Shown: positions 52,875-62,424 of the stretch, in pieces
Layout: every line of letters starts with the position of its first letter
How positions within the stretch are numbered: the first letter of the stretch is position 1
Source: Acidobacterium sp049965615
GTDB taxonomy: Bacteria > Acidobacteriota > Terriglobia > Terriglobales > Acidobacteriaceae
Assembly: GCA_049965615.1 (NCBI GenBank)
Contig: JBMFWD010000008.1
Coordinates: forward strand, 21,693-85,692
Direction of reading: 5' to 3'
Length of the DNA stretch: 64,000 nt
The notes under the pieces: generated by a model
Seen by the model: the letters and a program-made list of their open reading frames with translations, nothing else
Databases searched by the model: none
Told to the model about the DNA's origin: nothing
Made by a program: the position numbers and the translations under genes

Positions 52875-55547
52875 TTAGTGCGATTTTGGGCGTTGCTTTT
52901 TGGGGCGGGTTTTGCCGGAGCTGTCGACTTCAGGAGCGATGAGAGCGGGATCGTCGGCGTCGAGCATTTGACGCGCCTCGGCTGCGGTTTTGGGTTGCGC
53001 GATTTTTGCTTTGGAGGGGATGAAGACGCGCGGGTCTGGGGGGATGGCAGTGTAGGGCGTGAAGTCGGGCGTGGTGGTGAAGATGTCTCCGAAGCCGGCT
53101 TCGAGGCGGTCCATGAGGGTGTCTGGCCCGAGGTGGAGCGAGCGGTAGATGTCCTGGAGGACGCTGCCCATGCTGGTCTGGTCGTGTGAGATGAAGCCGG
53201 GGCGGACCCAGGGGCTGATGACGAGGAGGACACTGCGGTGGGCATCGATGTGATCGACGCCGCTTTGCGCATCGTCTTCGATGACGAAGATGGCGGTGGA
53301 CTTCCAGATGCGGGAGTGGGAGATGAGCTGGACGATTTTGCCGAGGGCGAGATCGTTGTCGGCAACGTAGGAGGCGCGGTAGGGATAGCCGTCGGCGGGT
53401 CGCGGGTCGGCGGTGTGGTCATTGGGCAGGCGGATGACGGTGAGCGCGGGCGCAGGGCCTGAGGCAAGCACTTTGGTGAAGTTGCGCTGGAATTCAGCGA
53501 AGCGATACTGGTCCGGAATGCCGAGGTTGAAGGTGGGGTAGTTGCGGTCGGTGGAGGTGAAGACGGGCTCTGGCAGAGGCGAGTTGAGGAAGAGGCGCTG
53601 GCCCTGCGGCGCGGTGCCGCGGGCTTCGTCGGAGCCTTCGAGTTCAAGGCCTTCACCGTAGTTGAGGATGGAGAGATGCGCGTCGGCGACGTGCTCCCAC
53701 ATGGAACCGTATTCGGGTTCGTCTTCGGGCATGGGTGAGTCCGCGCCGCCCCAGATGGCGCGACGGCCGGGTGCGGCGCTGGTGACGTCGCCGGTGCGGC
53801 GGCCGCTGTAGGCGGTGCTCCACGCAATGTTGAACCAAGGGGTGGGCGGCATGCCTACGGCCCAGCGGTGACCGTCTGCGGAGACTTCGCTGTCTACGGA
53901 GAAGTGGTCGCTGGTGGCGAAGCGCTGGGCGAGGGCGTGGGCGTTGGGCGTGATGTGGAGGTTGTGGAGGGAGGGATTTTGCGGGACCCAGCCGTGCATG
54001 CCGTAGCGGGCGAGTTGCGGGTCGCCGTCTGTGCCGGGGAGGTCGCCGAAGACTTCGTCGAAGGTGCGGTTTTCGCGAATGATGAAGAAGACGTGGCGGA
54101 TGGGCGGATTGGGCCAGGGGGTGGCGTGGCGCAGCGCGGCAGTGTTGTCGGCAATGACCTGACGGGTGAGCTGCGGGAGGTGGTGACGGATTGTGGCGAG
54201 TGGAATCGCGGTGAGAGAACCGTGCTCGAGCTGGCCGATGTAGTAGTGGTGGCCGTGGATGTAGTTGGGTCCCGCGCCTTTGCCTTTGTTGGTGAGGACG
54301 TAGAGGGTTTTGCCGTTGGGAGAGAAGCAGACGGCGACCGGATACCATAGAGTGGGGATGTGGCCGAGGACGCGGCCGGAGGCGAGGCTGATGACGGCGA
54401 TGGCGTCGATGCCGGATTCCGCGACGTAGAGGCGATGGTTGTGGATGGCCATTCCGTAGGGGTCGATGCCGCGGAGGGGGCGGTGGTCGCTGTCCTCGAA
54501 GGATCGGCCGTGGAAGGGCGTGAGTGGGATCTGGCGCTGGAGGGTGCGGCCGTTCGCGGAGATTTCTGCTACGGCGTCGTCGTGGGCGAGAGAGACGAAG
54601 ACGTGATGGGCGCTGGCGGCGATGCCTGTGGGGGATGCTCCGCCGACGACCCCGCCGGGGGTCTCTTGAATGCGCGCGCCGAGGCGGAGGCGGGCGATGA
54701 TGACGGGATGGCGAGGGTTGGCGAGCGAGTAGGTGAAGAGCGAGCTGCCTTTGACGCTGTTTTCGTTGCCGAGGGGCGGGATGACGTGGCCGTCTACGGT
54801 GGTGCCGAGGCGGGCCTGTTTGGATGGGTAGCCGGTGGGCGGGAATTTGAGGCCGGTGGCGATGGGATCGGCTTGGCTGAGTCCGCTGACGAGCTTGTAA
54901 TTAAATAGACCGGAATTAGTTACATATAGATGTTTGCCGGTGGGGGAGAGTGCGATGCTGATAGGTTCACGGCCGGTGGGCGTGGAGGCGAGGATCGTTC
55001 GGGTTGCGGTGTTGATGGTGACGACGCGCCAGTTGGCCTGGTCGATGACGTAGAGCTCGCGGCCGTGGGGCGAGAGTGCGAGCGATGCGGCGAAGCTCTG
55101 GCGATAGCCGCCGCCGTTGAGGGAGATGGTGGCGATGCGCTGCCAGTCGCGGGTGCGGTAGATGTCGATTGCGCCGGAGTTGCCGGTTGCATCGTACAGG
55201 AGAGAACCATCAGGAGAGTATGCGACGCCGGTGTGCACGCGGACGGAGGGGACGCTTTTGTCTGCTTTGGGGATGCGCTGGATGACGGGGTGCGCAGAGG
55301 ATGGGTTGGTGATGATGTTGAGCGCGTAGGGCCAGCCGATGGAGGGTGCCACGATCTGATGTCCGCCGGGGCTCATGGTCATGGTGAAGGGGAACGGGCC
55401 GAGGTATTCGGTGGCGCCGATGGGCGTGATGAGGCGTCCATTGGGAAGAGTGACGGGAGCGGCGAATTTGGCGGCGTGGGCCGTTGCTGCGGTGAAGGCG
55501 ACGAGCAGGATGGCGCGAGCGATGTGGGAGAATGAACGGGATTTCAC
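52875..55547 (-). CDS. YncE-like beta-propeller / phosphoesterase fusion protein
   Basis: This 890-residue exported protein (signal peptide ending AHA near residue 25) has an N-terminal seven-bladed YncE-like propeller (about residues 60-440, repeats of the type SLALSPHGRELYV and SIALSPTGKHLYV) and a C-terminal alkaline-phosphatase-superfamily phosphoesterase domain (about 480-825; FFIIRENRTFDEVFGDL, HRSVLLVISPWV). Such fusions are frequent in acidobacteria and may cleave phosphodiesters at the cell surface. The C-terminus is lysine/arginine rich. The GTG start at 55547 has no good ribosome site. It is followed by the TonB receptor and may share its regulation. Confidence 0.88.
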   Translation of the reverse strand: MKSRSFSHIARAILLVAFTAATAHAAKFAAPVTLPNGRLITPIGATEYLGPFPFTMTMSPGGHQIVAPSIGWPYALNIITNPSSAHPVIQRIPKADKSVPSVRVHTGVAYSPDGSLLYDATGNSGAIDIYRTRDWQRIATISLNGGGYRQSFAASLALSPHGRELYVIDQANWRVVTINTATRTILASTPTGREPISIALSPTGKHLYVTNSGLFNYKLVSGLSQADPIATGLKFPPTGYPSKQARLGTTVDGHVIPPLGNENSVKGSSLFTYSLANPRHPVIIARLRLGARIQETPGGVVGGASPTGIAASAHHVFVSLAHDDAVAEISANGRTLQRQIPLTPFHGRSFEDSDHRPLRGIDPYGMAIHNHRLYVAESGIDAIAVISLASGRVLGHIPTLWYPVAVCFSPNGKTLYVLTNKGKGAGPNYIHGHHYYIGQLEHGSLTAIPLATIRHHLPQLTRQVIADNTAALRHATPWPNPPIRHVFFIIRENRTFDEVFGDLPGTDGDPQLARYGMHGWVPQNPSLHNLHITPNAHALAQRFATSDHFSVDSEVSADGHRWAVGMPPTPWFNIAWSTAYSGRRTGDVTSAAPGRRAIWGGADSPMPEDEPEYGSMWEHVADAHLSILNYGEGLELEGSDEARGTAPQGQRLFLNSPLPEPVFTSTDRNYPTFNLGIPDQYRFAEFQRNFTKVLASGPAPALTVIRLPNDHTADPRPADGYPYRASYVADNDLALGKIVQLISHSRIWKSTAIFVIEDDAQSGVDHIDAHRSVLLVISPWVRPGFISHDQTSMGSVLQDIYRSLHLGPDTLMDRLEAGFGDIFTTTPDFTPYTAIPPDPRVFIPSKAKIAQPKTAAEARQMLDADDPALIAPEVDSSGKTRPKKQRPKSH

Positions 55548-55600
55548 CGAGCCATGGTAGAGCAGAGATGTTGAGCCGGTATGAATGAGGGGGTGAGAAG

Positions 55601-56407
55601 TTGGCGAGGCAGATTGGGATGAAGGAGATGTGGAAGCCGGTGCTGGCGGAGTTTGTGGGGACGGCGCTGCTGATTGCGATTGGGTTGTCGATTGTGATTC
55701 TGGATTTTGGAAAGGGCAGCCCGGTGGCGGCGTGGATTCCTTCCGCTGGGGCGCGGCTGCTGCTGACGGGATTTTTGTTTGGGTGCACGGGCGCGACGAT
55801 TGCGGTTTCGTGGGTGGGAAAAGTGAGCGGGGCTCATATTAATCCGGTGGTGAGCGGTGCGTTCTGGATGCTGGGCAAGATGCGCGGCCGGCATGCGCTG
55901 GCCAACGTGGTGGCGCAGTGCGCGGGCGGGCTGGTGGGCGCGCTGCCGCTGCTGGCGTGGGGCGCGATGGGTCGGTCGGTGCAGTTTGGGTCGACGACGC
56001 CGGGCGCGGCTTATGGGGATGGGTGGGCGCTGGCGGGCGAGCTGGTGACGACGATGATTTTGATTGTGGGGCTGCTGGTGTTTGTGGGACACAAGCGGCT
56101 GCGCGGGTTTACGCCGGCGATATTTCCTCCGATGTATGCGTTGATGGTGTTTCTGGAGGCGCCGGTGTCGGGGACGAGTACGAATCCGGCGCGGAGCCTG
56201 GGGCCGATGGTGATAGCCGGAGCGTGGCAGGGATGGTGGGTGTACTGGGTGGGTCCGGCGCTGGGAATGGCGCTGGGGGTGGCTCTTTATAGGAGTGTGC
56301 TGCGGAAGGGGTTTGAGGTGGAAGTGGCGAAGGTGTACCACTTTGCTCATGATCCGGAGGGGCTGTTTGGCGCGGGTGAGAAAGTGGTGGAGGCTTTGGA
56401 GGGGTGA
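55601..56407 (+). CDS. Aquaporin/MIP-family channel
   Basis: This 268-residue membrane protein has six predicted helices and the two half-helices of the MIP fold. The first NPA box reads HINPVV, with valine in place of alanine; the second is canonical, TSTNPARSLGP. The arginine after the second box supports a water-selective filter; glycerol or small neutral solutes are possible. I kept the TTG at 55601, with GGGGGTGAG upstream, but an ATG at 55619 begins the conserved part just as well. It is divergent from the phosphoesterase gene, with 53 bases between. Confidence 0.88.
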   Translation: MARQIGMKEMWKPVLAEFVGTALLIAIGLSIVILDFGKGSPVAAWIPSAGARLLLTGFLFGCTGATIAVSWVGKVSGAHINPVVSGAFWMLGKMRGRHALANVVAQCAGGLVGALPLLAWGAMGRSVQFGSTTPGAAYGDGWALAGELVTTMILIVGLLVFVGHKRLRGFTPAIFPPMYALMVFLEAPVSGTSTNPARSLGPMVIAGAWQGWWVYWVGPALGMALGVALYRSVLRKGFEVEVAKVYHFAHDPEGLFGAGEKVVEALEG

Positions 56408-56439
56408 GGGATGGTGGATTTCCTGATAGACTAAGTTGT

Positions 56440-56697
56440 ATGACTAAGTCAAATGAGCCGATTAATGTGCATGAGGCGAAGACGCATCTTTCGCGAATTA
56501 TTGAGCAGGTGCTGGCGAGCGGCGAGCCGGTGACGATTTCGCGGGCGGGCAAGCCGGTGGTGGTGGTTTCGGCGCATCCGGAGTCGCGCCCTTCGCGGCG
56601 GAAACTGGGTATGCTGCGGGGCAAGGTCTGGCTGCCGGAGGATATGGGTGCGCTGGATGCAGAGATCAAGCGGATGTTCGAAGGTGAGTCCCGGTGA
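56440..56697 (+). CDS. Phd/YefM-type antitoxin
   Basis: This 85-residue antitoxin has the prevent-host-death pattern INVHEAKTHLSRIIEQVLASGEPVTISRAGKPVVVV, split here as a DNA-binding N-terminal fold, and a C-terminal helix that neutralises the toxin. The ATG at 56440 begins the domain; a longer frame to 56404 adds no conserved sequence. Its TGA overlaps the GTG of the toxin gene (GTGA at 56694-56697), coupling their translation. It probably represses its own promoter just after the aquaporin gene. Confidence 0.88.
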   Translation: MTKSNEPINVHEAKTHLSRIIEQVLASGEPVTISRAGKPVVVVSAHPESRPSRRKLGMLRGKVWLPEDMGALDAEIKRMFEGESR

Positions 56698-57080
56698 ATT
56701 ACCTGCTCGATACGCACATTCTGCTCTGGTCGCTAGTGGAACCGGAAAGGGTGCCGGGCCCGATGTTGCGGCTGATTGAAGATACGGGGAACCGGATTTG
56801 GTTTTCTTCCGCTTCGATCTGGGAGATTGCGATCAAGCATTCTCTGGGGAAAGATGAATTTTCTGTAGAGCCTGGAACAATCTGGAAGGCAGCGCGGCAG
56901 ACGGGACTGGAGGAAATTGCGGTGAGCGCAGAGCACACAGTGGAGGTGGATGCGCTGCCGTGGCTGCATCGCGATCCGTTTGACCGGATGCTGGTAGCGC
57001 AGTCGAGGGTGGAGAAGATGAAGCTGCTCTCAGTGGACGTGCAGGTGAATGCATATTTTGCGCGCGGGAGACGGCGGTAA
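56694..57080 (+). CDS. PIN-domain toxin paired with Phd antitoxin
   Basis: This 128-residue PIN-domain protein keeps the acidic quartet D6, E44, D94 and D97 (LLDTHILLW, SIWEIAIKHSLG, HRDPFDRML), typical of the PIN proteins paired with Phd-type antitoxins. It should be an RNase. The GTG start overlaps the antitoxin stop. The gap after it (57081-57281) shows no gene. Confidence 0.9.
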   Translation: MNYLLDTHILLWSLVEPERVPGPMLRLIEDTGNRIWFSSASIWEIAIKHSLGKDEFSVEPGTIWKAARQTGLEEIAVSAEHTVEVDALPWLHRDPFDRMLVAQSRVEKMKLLSVDVQVNAYFARGRRR

Positions 57081-57281
57081 GGGTACGTTGGCCGGCGGTT
57101 TGATTCGATACCCAGGTATGTGGAGTATCGGGTTGATTTATTTGTAACTGAGATGGTTTCTTAATGGGTGATTGGGTCGCCGGGGGACGGAGCAGGGGTT
57201 GGTTGAGGAGGACGGGGCGAACTGTTTTTGGCTCGCTCGAAATGCCCTGCTTTTGAGGGGTCTGCCGGATGGAGGTGGCTG

Positions 57282-59048
<1,767 letters not shown>

Positions 59049-59192
59049 GGGTCCTCGAATGCGCGGCTGGCGGTGGTGCAGGGGCGACGCCGGGGCCTGG
59101 AGCGGCTTTGGCTGTGGTAACGGCTGGAGGCATGGGTAATCCGGCTGGGAATCAGTCTACGTTTGGGTTTTATGGGGGGTCAAACCGGGGCG

Positions 59193-59206
59193 TGCAAGCG
59201 GTTGCA
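59193..59206. promoter_or_regulatory. LacI-family operator upstream of the FG-GAP/UnbV gene
   Basis: TGCAAGCGGTTGCA fits the consensus TGnAAnCGnTTnCA at every fixed position and is almost fully palindromic. It lies between the end of the lacI gene and the FG-GAP/UnbV start. Confidence 0.75.
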
Positions 59207-59223
59207 TGAAGTGAGATCGCAGG

Positions 59224-60258
59224 TTACAGGGCGCGCCTTTGGCTCGACTGAAAAGGAGGTATGGGTCCGGCGGGCGGGGCGGTGGAGTCGCGGATGACGA
59301 GTTCGGTGCGGATGGGGTGGATGTTGATGGTGTGCTTGTCCCGCATTTCGACGAGGGCGTGGAAGGCGGTTTCGGCGATTTCGTTGCGGGGGATGCGGAT
59401 GGTGGTGAGGGGCGGGTTGATGTAGGAACTGACGGTAATGTCGTCGAAGCCGACGAGGGAGATGTCCTGCGGGATGCGGAGACCTTTTTCGCGGATGGCG
59501 CGGAGTGCGCCGATGGCGGTGAGGTCGTTGGAGGTCATGACGGCCTTGGGATACGGCTTAGTGGCGAGCATCTGGACCATGGCCTGGTAGCCGCCGCTGA
59601 TGGTGTGGTCGCCCTTCTGGATGAAGTGGGCGGGGATGGCGAGGCCGCGCTTCTGCATGCCTTTGACGAAAGCCTTTTCGCGGAGCTTGGCGGAGTGATA
59701 TTTTGCGGGTCCGGCGATGTAGGCGATGGAGGTGTGGCCGATGGAGTGGAGGTGATCGAGTGCGGCCTCGATGCCGGACTGATAGTCGATGACGAGGCGG
59801 GAGATTTCTTTTGTGGAGCGGGCGGTATCGAGAAAGATGAGTGGGATGCGCTGCTGGTGAAAGTCTTCGAGGACGCGGGAGTGCATTTCCGAGGTCATGA
59901 TGGCGACGCCGTCGACTTTTCTCTGGAGCATGCGGCGTGCGCAGTCCTCTGCGCGGGCTGGGTCATAACTGGTATTGGCGACGAGGATCTCCTTGCCGTG
60001 ACGCATGGCGACATCTTCAAAGCTTTTGACCAGCTCGGGGAAGAAGGGGTTTGTGATGTCGGAGATGATGAGTCCGTAGAGGCTGGAGCGGCCGGAGCCG
60101 AGGGCGCGGGCGTTGGTATCAGGGTAGTAGCGGAGTTTCTCTATGGCGCGGCGGACGCGAAGAGCGGTTTCTTCGCTCACTTTGTCAGAGCCATTGATGG
60201 TGCGGGAGACGGTCGCGGTAGAGACTTTTGCGACTCTAGCTACCTCTTTGATGTTCAT
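59224..60258 (-). CDS. LacI-family transcriptional regulator
   Basis: This 344-residue regulator has the N-terminal helix-turn-helix MNIKEVARVAKVSTATVSRTING with the hinge helix near residues 50-58 (NARALGSGRSS), then a periplasmic-binding-protein-like effector domain with LIISDITNPFFPEL. The ATG at 60258 begins the HTH and has AAGGA nine bases upstream; the longer frame is not conserved. It probably binds the TGnAAnCGnTTnCA-type sites found on both sides of it, controlling itself and the downstream FG-GAP/UnbV gene. The effector, presumably a sugar, is unknown. Confidence 0.93.
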   Translation of the reverse strand: MNIKEVARVAKVSTATVSRTINGSDKVSEETALRVRRAIEKLRYYPDTNARALGSGRSSLYGLIISDITNPFFPELVKSFEDVAMRHGKEILVANTSYDPARAEDCARRMLQRKVDGVAIMTSEMHSRVLEDFHQQRIPLIFLDTARSTKEISRLVIDYQSGIEAALDHLHSIGHTSIAYIAGPAKYHSAKLREKAFVKGMQKRGLAIPAHFIQKGDHTISGGYQAMVQMLATKPYPKAVMTSNDLTAIGALRAIREKGLRIPQDISLVGFDDITVSSYINPPLTTIRIPRNEIAETAFHALVEMRDKHTINIHPIRTELVIRDSTAPPAGPIPPFQSSQRRAL

Positions 60259-60366
60259 GCCGGCGGTCCTTGATTGTGCAGCAGACAGAGTGGGTTGCAA
60301 CTGCGTTACGGGGTGATGCGTGGATTGCGATGGGTGACGTCAACAAGGGCGAACTTAACTAACTGG

Positions 60367-60380
60367 TGTAAATGATTTCA
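60367..60380. promoter_or_regulatory. Near-consensus LacI-family operator in the lacI upstream region
   Basis: TGTAAATGATTTCA matches TGnAAnCGnTTnCA except that the central C is T. It lies 109 bases ahead of the lacI start and could serve autoregulation. The gap 60259-60626 holds no gene. Confidence 0.45.
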
Positions 60381-60513
60381 CGAAGAAATGGTAGTTAAAA
60401 TACGGCCAGGTCTCGTTTTCACCCGCGCGGCAGTTTGCTGGTCTTGCCAAGGAGGAGAGACGCCGAAAGGGGTTCATTGGTTTCAGATGGTGAAAATATT
60501 TTGTCGTTTTGGC

Positions 60514-60527
60514 TGAAACCGTTTGCA
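60514..60527. promoter_or_regulatory. Perfect LacI-family operator between lacI and the hydrogenase remnant
   Basis: TGAAACCGTTTGCA fits TGnAAnCGnTTnCA at all fixed positions. It is 256 bases before the lacI start and 100 bases before the hydrogenase remnant on the opposite strand, so it could have served either. Confidence 0.7.
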
Positions 60528-60626
60528 GACGCGCCAATCCGGGGATTCGGCGGGAGATGGCTGTTGAGGGGGAGGCGGCGTGGATGGGTGGACGAGGTTA
60601 GGAAACGTGAACCAAGGGTGTGATGG

Positions 60627-61640
60627 TTGTCACATCCAAGCGTTCGCCGCGATTACTACGCTTTGCAGGAATTTACGGGCCCGAAAAGGGCAGCTGTGGA
60701 TTTCTCGAAGTCAGACGTGGGCGCAGGTTCCGTTTACGATGCGTGCCAGCGGCGTGGAGTATCGCGGCGGCGCTTTTTGCAGTTCTGTTCGGCGATGACA
60801 GCGACGCTGGCGCTGCCTTCGGGATACGCGAAGGTGGTGGCGGAGGCGTTGACGCAGAAGCGGAAGCCGACGGTGGTGTGGCTGGAGTACCAGGATTGCG
60901 CGGGATGCACGGAGTCGATGCTGCGGTCGGCGAGTCCGACGATTGAGGACATAGTGCTGGAGGCGATCAGCCTGGAGTACCACGAGACGATCATGGCCGG
61001 GGCTGGCTTTGCCTCCGAGAAGGTGCTCGACCGGGTGGTGAAGAACGAGAAGGGCAAGTACCTGGTGATTGTGGAAGGGGCGATTCCGGCGAAGACGTCG
61101 CAGATTGCGCAGTCGATCTCGGACTGGCCGAAGTCGAGCACGGTGTACTTCAAGGCGGTGCAGGACCGGGTGAAGACGCTGGTGGCGAGCGGGCAGCTGA
61201 GTTTGTTTGCGAGCGGGTACTGGGGGCATCCGGCGCACCGGCTGCCGCCGGAGGTGAACCTGCTGGCGGGGTTTGACGGGGACGCGCGGGTGGCGGTGCT
61301 GACGGGCGACCTGCAGACGGAGAACGATGCGAAGCGATTGGCGCAGTATGGCTTCCCGGTGCAGCAGATAACGACGTGGGGCGTGTGCCACCTGGACGCG
61401 GGGATGATTGCGCGGGCGCTGGATGCGTGGGATCTGGACAGGATTGATTTGCTGGTGATTGAGAATGTGGGGAACCTGGTTTGTCCTTCGAGCTATGACC
61501 TGGGCGAGAACGATGTTGGGATGGTCGAGGATGGGCAGAGGGCATGCGCCGAAGACGCCGGTGAATTCTTCTTCCTGGATGGGAGCAGGTATGGCGTGGC
61601 CGTTGTGGGTGGGGTTCGGCGCGAAAATCTCCAATTGTAA
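60627..61640 (+). pseudogene. Chimeric [NiFe]-hydrogenase remnant: small subunit - large subunit - HypB in one frame
   Basis: One open frame of 337 residues joins pieces of three proteins. Residues 1-~156 are the N-terminus of a [NiFe]-hydrogenase small subunit: a Tat signal (SRRRFLQFCSAM, near 47-58), then the proximal Fe-S start DCAGCTES (90-97), ending within VEGAIPAKT. Residues ~157-215 are an internal large-subunit segment (STVYFKAVQDRVK, ASGYWGHPAHRLPPEVN). Residues ~216-294 are the C-terminal half of the nickel GTPase HypB (TGDLQTENDA, GVCHLDA, IENVGNLVCP), without its P-loop. The last ~43 residues have no homology and run antisense to a HypE fragment. None of the three can work alone. 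The TTG start at 60627 is a best guess. Confidence 0.82.
61503..61634 (-). pseudogene. HypE N-terminal fragment
   Basis: Reading the minus strand from a TTG at 61634 gives about 44 residues ending CPLPILDHPNIVLA, the N-terminal signature of the carbamoyl-dehydratase HypE, which in intact genes runs on into HGGGG. That continuation is lost: at ~61503 the sequence switches into HypB read from the other strand. An upstream stop (TAG) limits the frame. It is a fragment without function. Confidence 0.7.
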
Positions 61641-61740
61641 CTATGTCGGTGTCTTTTAAGTGGCGGCCGCAGGCGTAGTAGGCGGCGCAGGCGCCTTCGG
61701 CGGAGACCATGGTGGCTTCGAGGGGGTGCTGCGGCGAGCA
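61639..61740 (-). pseudogene. HypD C-terminal fragment
   Basis: In a second minus-strand frame, CSPQHPLEATMVSAEGACAAYY (positions ~61740-61675) continues for about ten more residues. It resembles the extreme C-terminus of HypD, the Fe-S scaffold for the Fe(CN)2CO moiety. It abuts the end of HypF homology at ~61730 in another frame and precedes the HypE fragment, so the order hypF-hypD-hypE of usual hyp clusters is preserved, with most of hypD (and any hypC) missing. Confidence 0.62.
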
Positions 61741-62272
61741 GGCGCTGGGCGGCGTGGGCGAGGATGGCGCGGGTGTCTCCGGTGTTGATGCCGGGGACGG
61801 GCGGGGCGAGGGTGAGCTGCGGTCCGCAGACGGGGCAGGCATTGGGCTGGGCGTGGAAGCGGCGGTTGGCGGGGTCGAGGGCGTCGGCGAGGCAGGCTTC
61901 GCAGACGCAGACGTCGGAGGGGACGAGTGCGAAGGCACCTTGGGCGCGGTGGCTGGCGAGGATGAGGAATTGGCTGTCGCCGAGGGCGGGGATGGAGGCA
62001 GCGTGGCACTCGGTGATGCTGGCGAGCGGCGGCGCTTCCCGGGGGAGGGCCTGGAGGAAGGCGCGCAGTGCGAGGGGTGCTCCTTCGATTTCAACAGTGA
62101 CGCCGGTGCCGGTGTTGCAGACGTGGCCGGTGAGGTGATGACGGAGTGCGAGGTTGTAAATGCAGGGGCGGAAGCCGACGCCCTGGACGACACCGCGGAT
62201 GGTGAGGCGGAGGCGGGCCGCGGTGACCGGCATGACGCCGGGTTTTTCATCCAGGAGATGGGTTGATTTCAT
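61730..62272 (-). pseudogene. Truncated HypF N-terminus with collapsed zinc fingers
   Basis: About 181 residues from the ATG at 62272 match the N-terminus of HypF (carbamoyltransferase for hydrogenase maturation). The acylphosphatase domain, with RGVVQGVGFRPCIYN, is complete. Normal HypF then has two zinc-finger modules; here CEACLADALDPANRR of the first runs straight into FHAQPNACPVCGP of the second, as if the repeat DPxxRR had recombined. Homology stops near QRLLAA at ~61730, long before the kinase-like and carbamoyl-transfer domains. About 60 further residues are out-of-frame sequence. A second ATG at 62233 begins the conserved domain. It is not a working HypF. Confidence 0.8.
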
Positions 62273-62424
62273 TGCATGACGAGGGTCAACCTTAGGTTGG
62301 AGAGATGGCAGTGATGAAGGTCACAACAGGGCAAGGAAAAGATTGCGGGAGTTGGCACGGCTGCAGCGGCGGTTGGGATGGCGGGGAAGGATGGTATATC
62401 TAAGGTCATGTTTGGGTCCGGTAG

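Noticed and set aside
60627..61640. A functional novel hydrogenase small subunit
   Set aside because: The frame lacks the medial and distal cluster cysteines and switches to large-subunit and HypB sequence; no intact large subunit follows.
60627..62272. Sequencing frameshifts as the cause of the hydrogenase pattern
   Set aside because: Frameshifts would leave complete genes in shifted frames. Here whole domains (HypB P-loop, most of HypD and HypE, most of both hydrogenase subunits) are absent from all frames.
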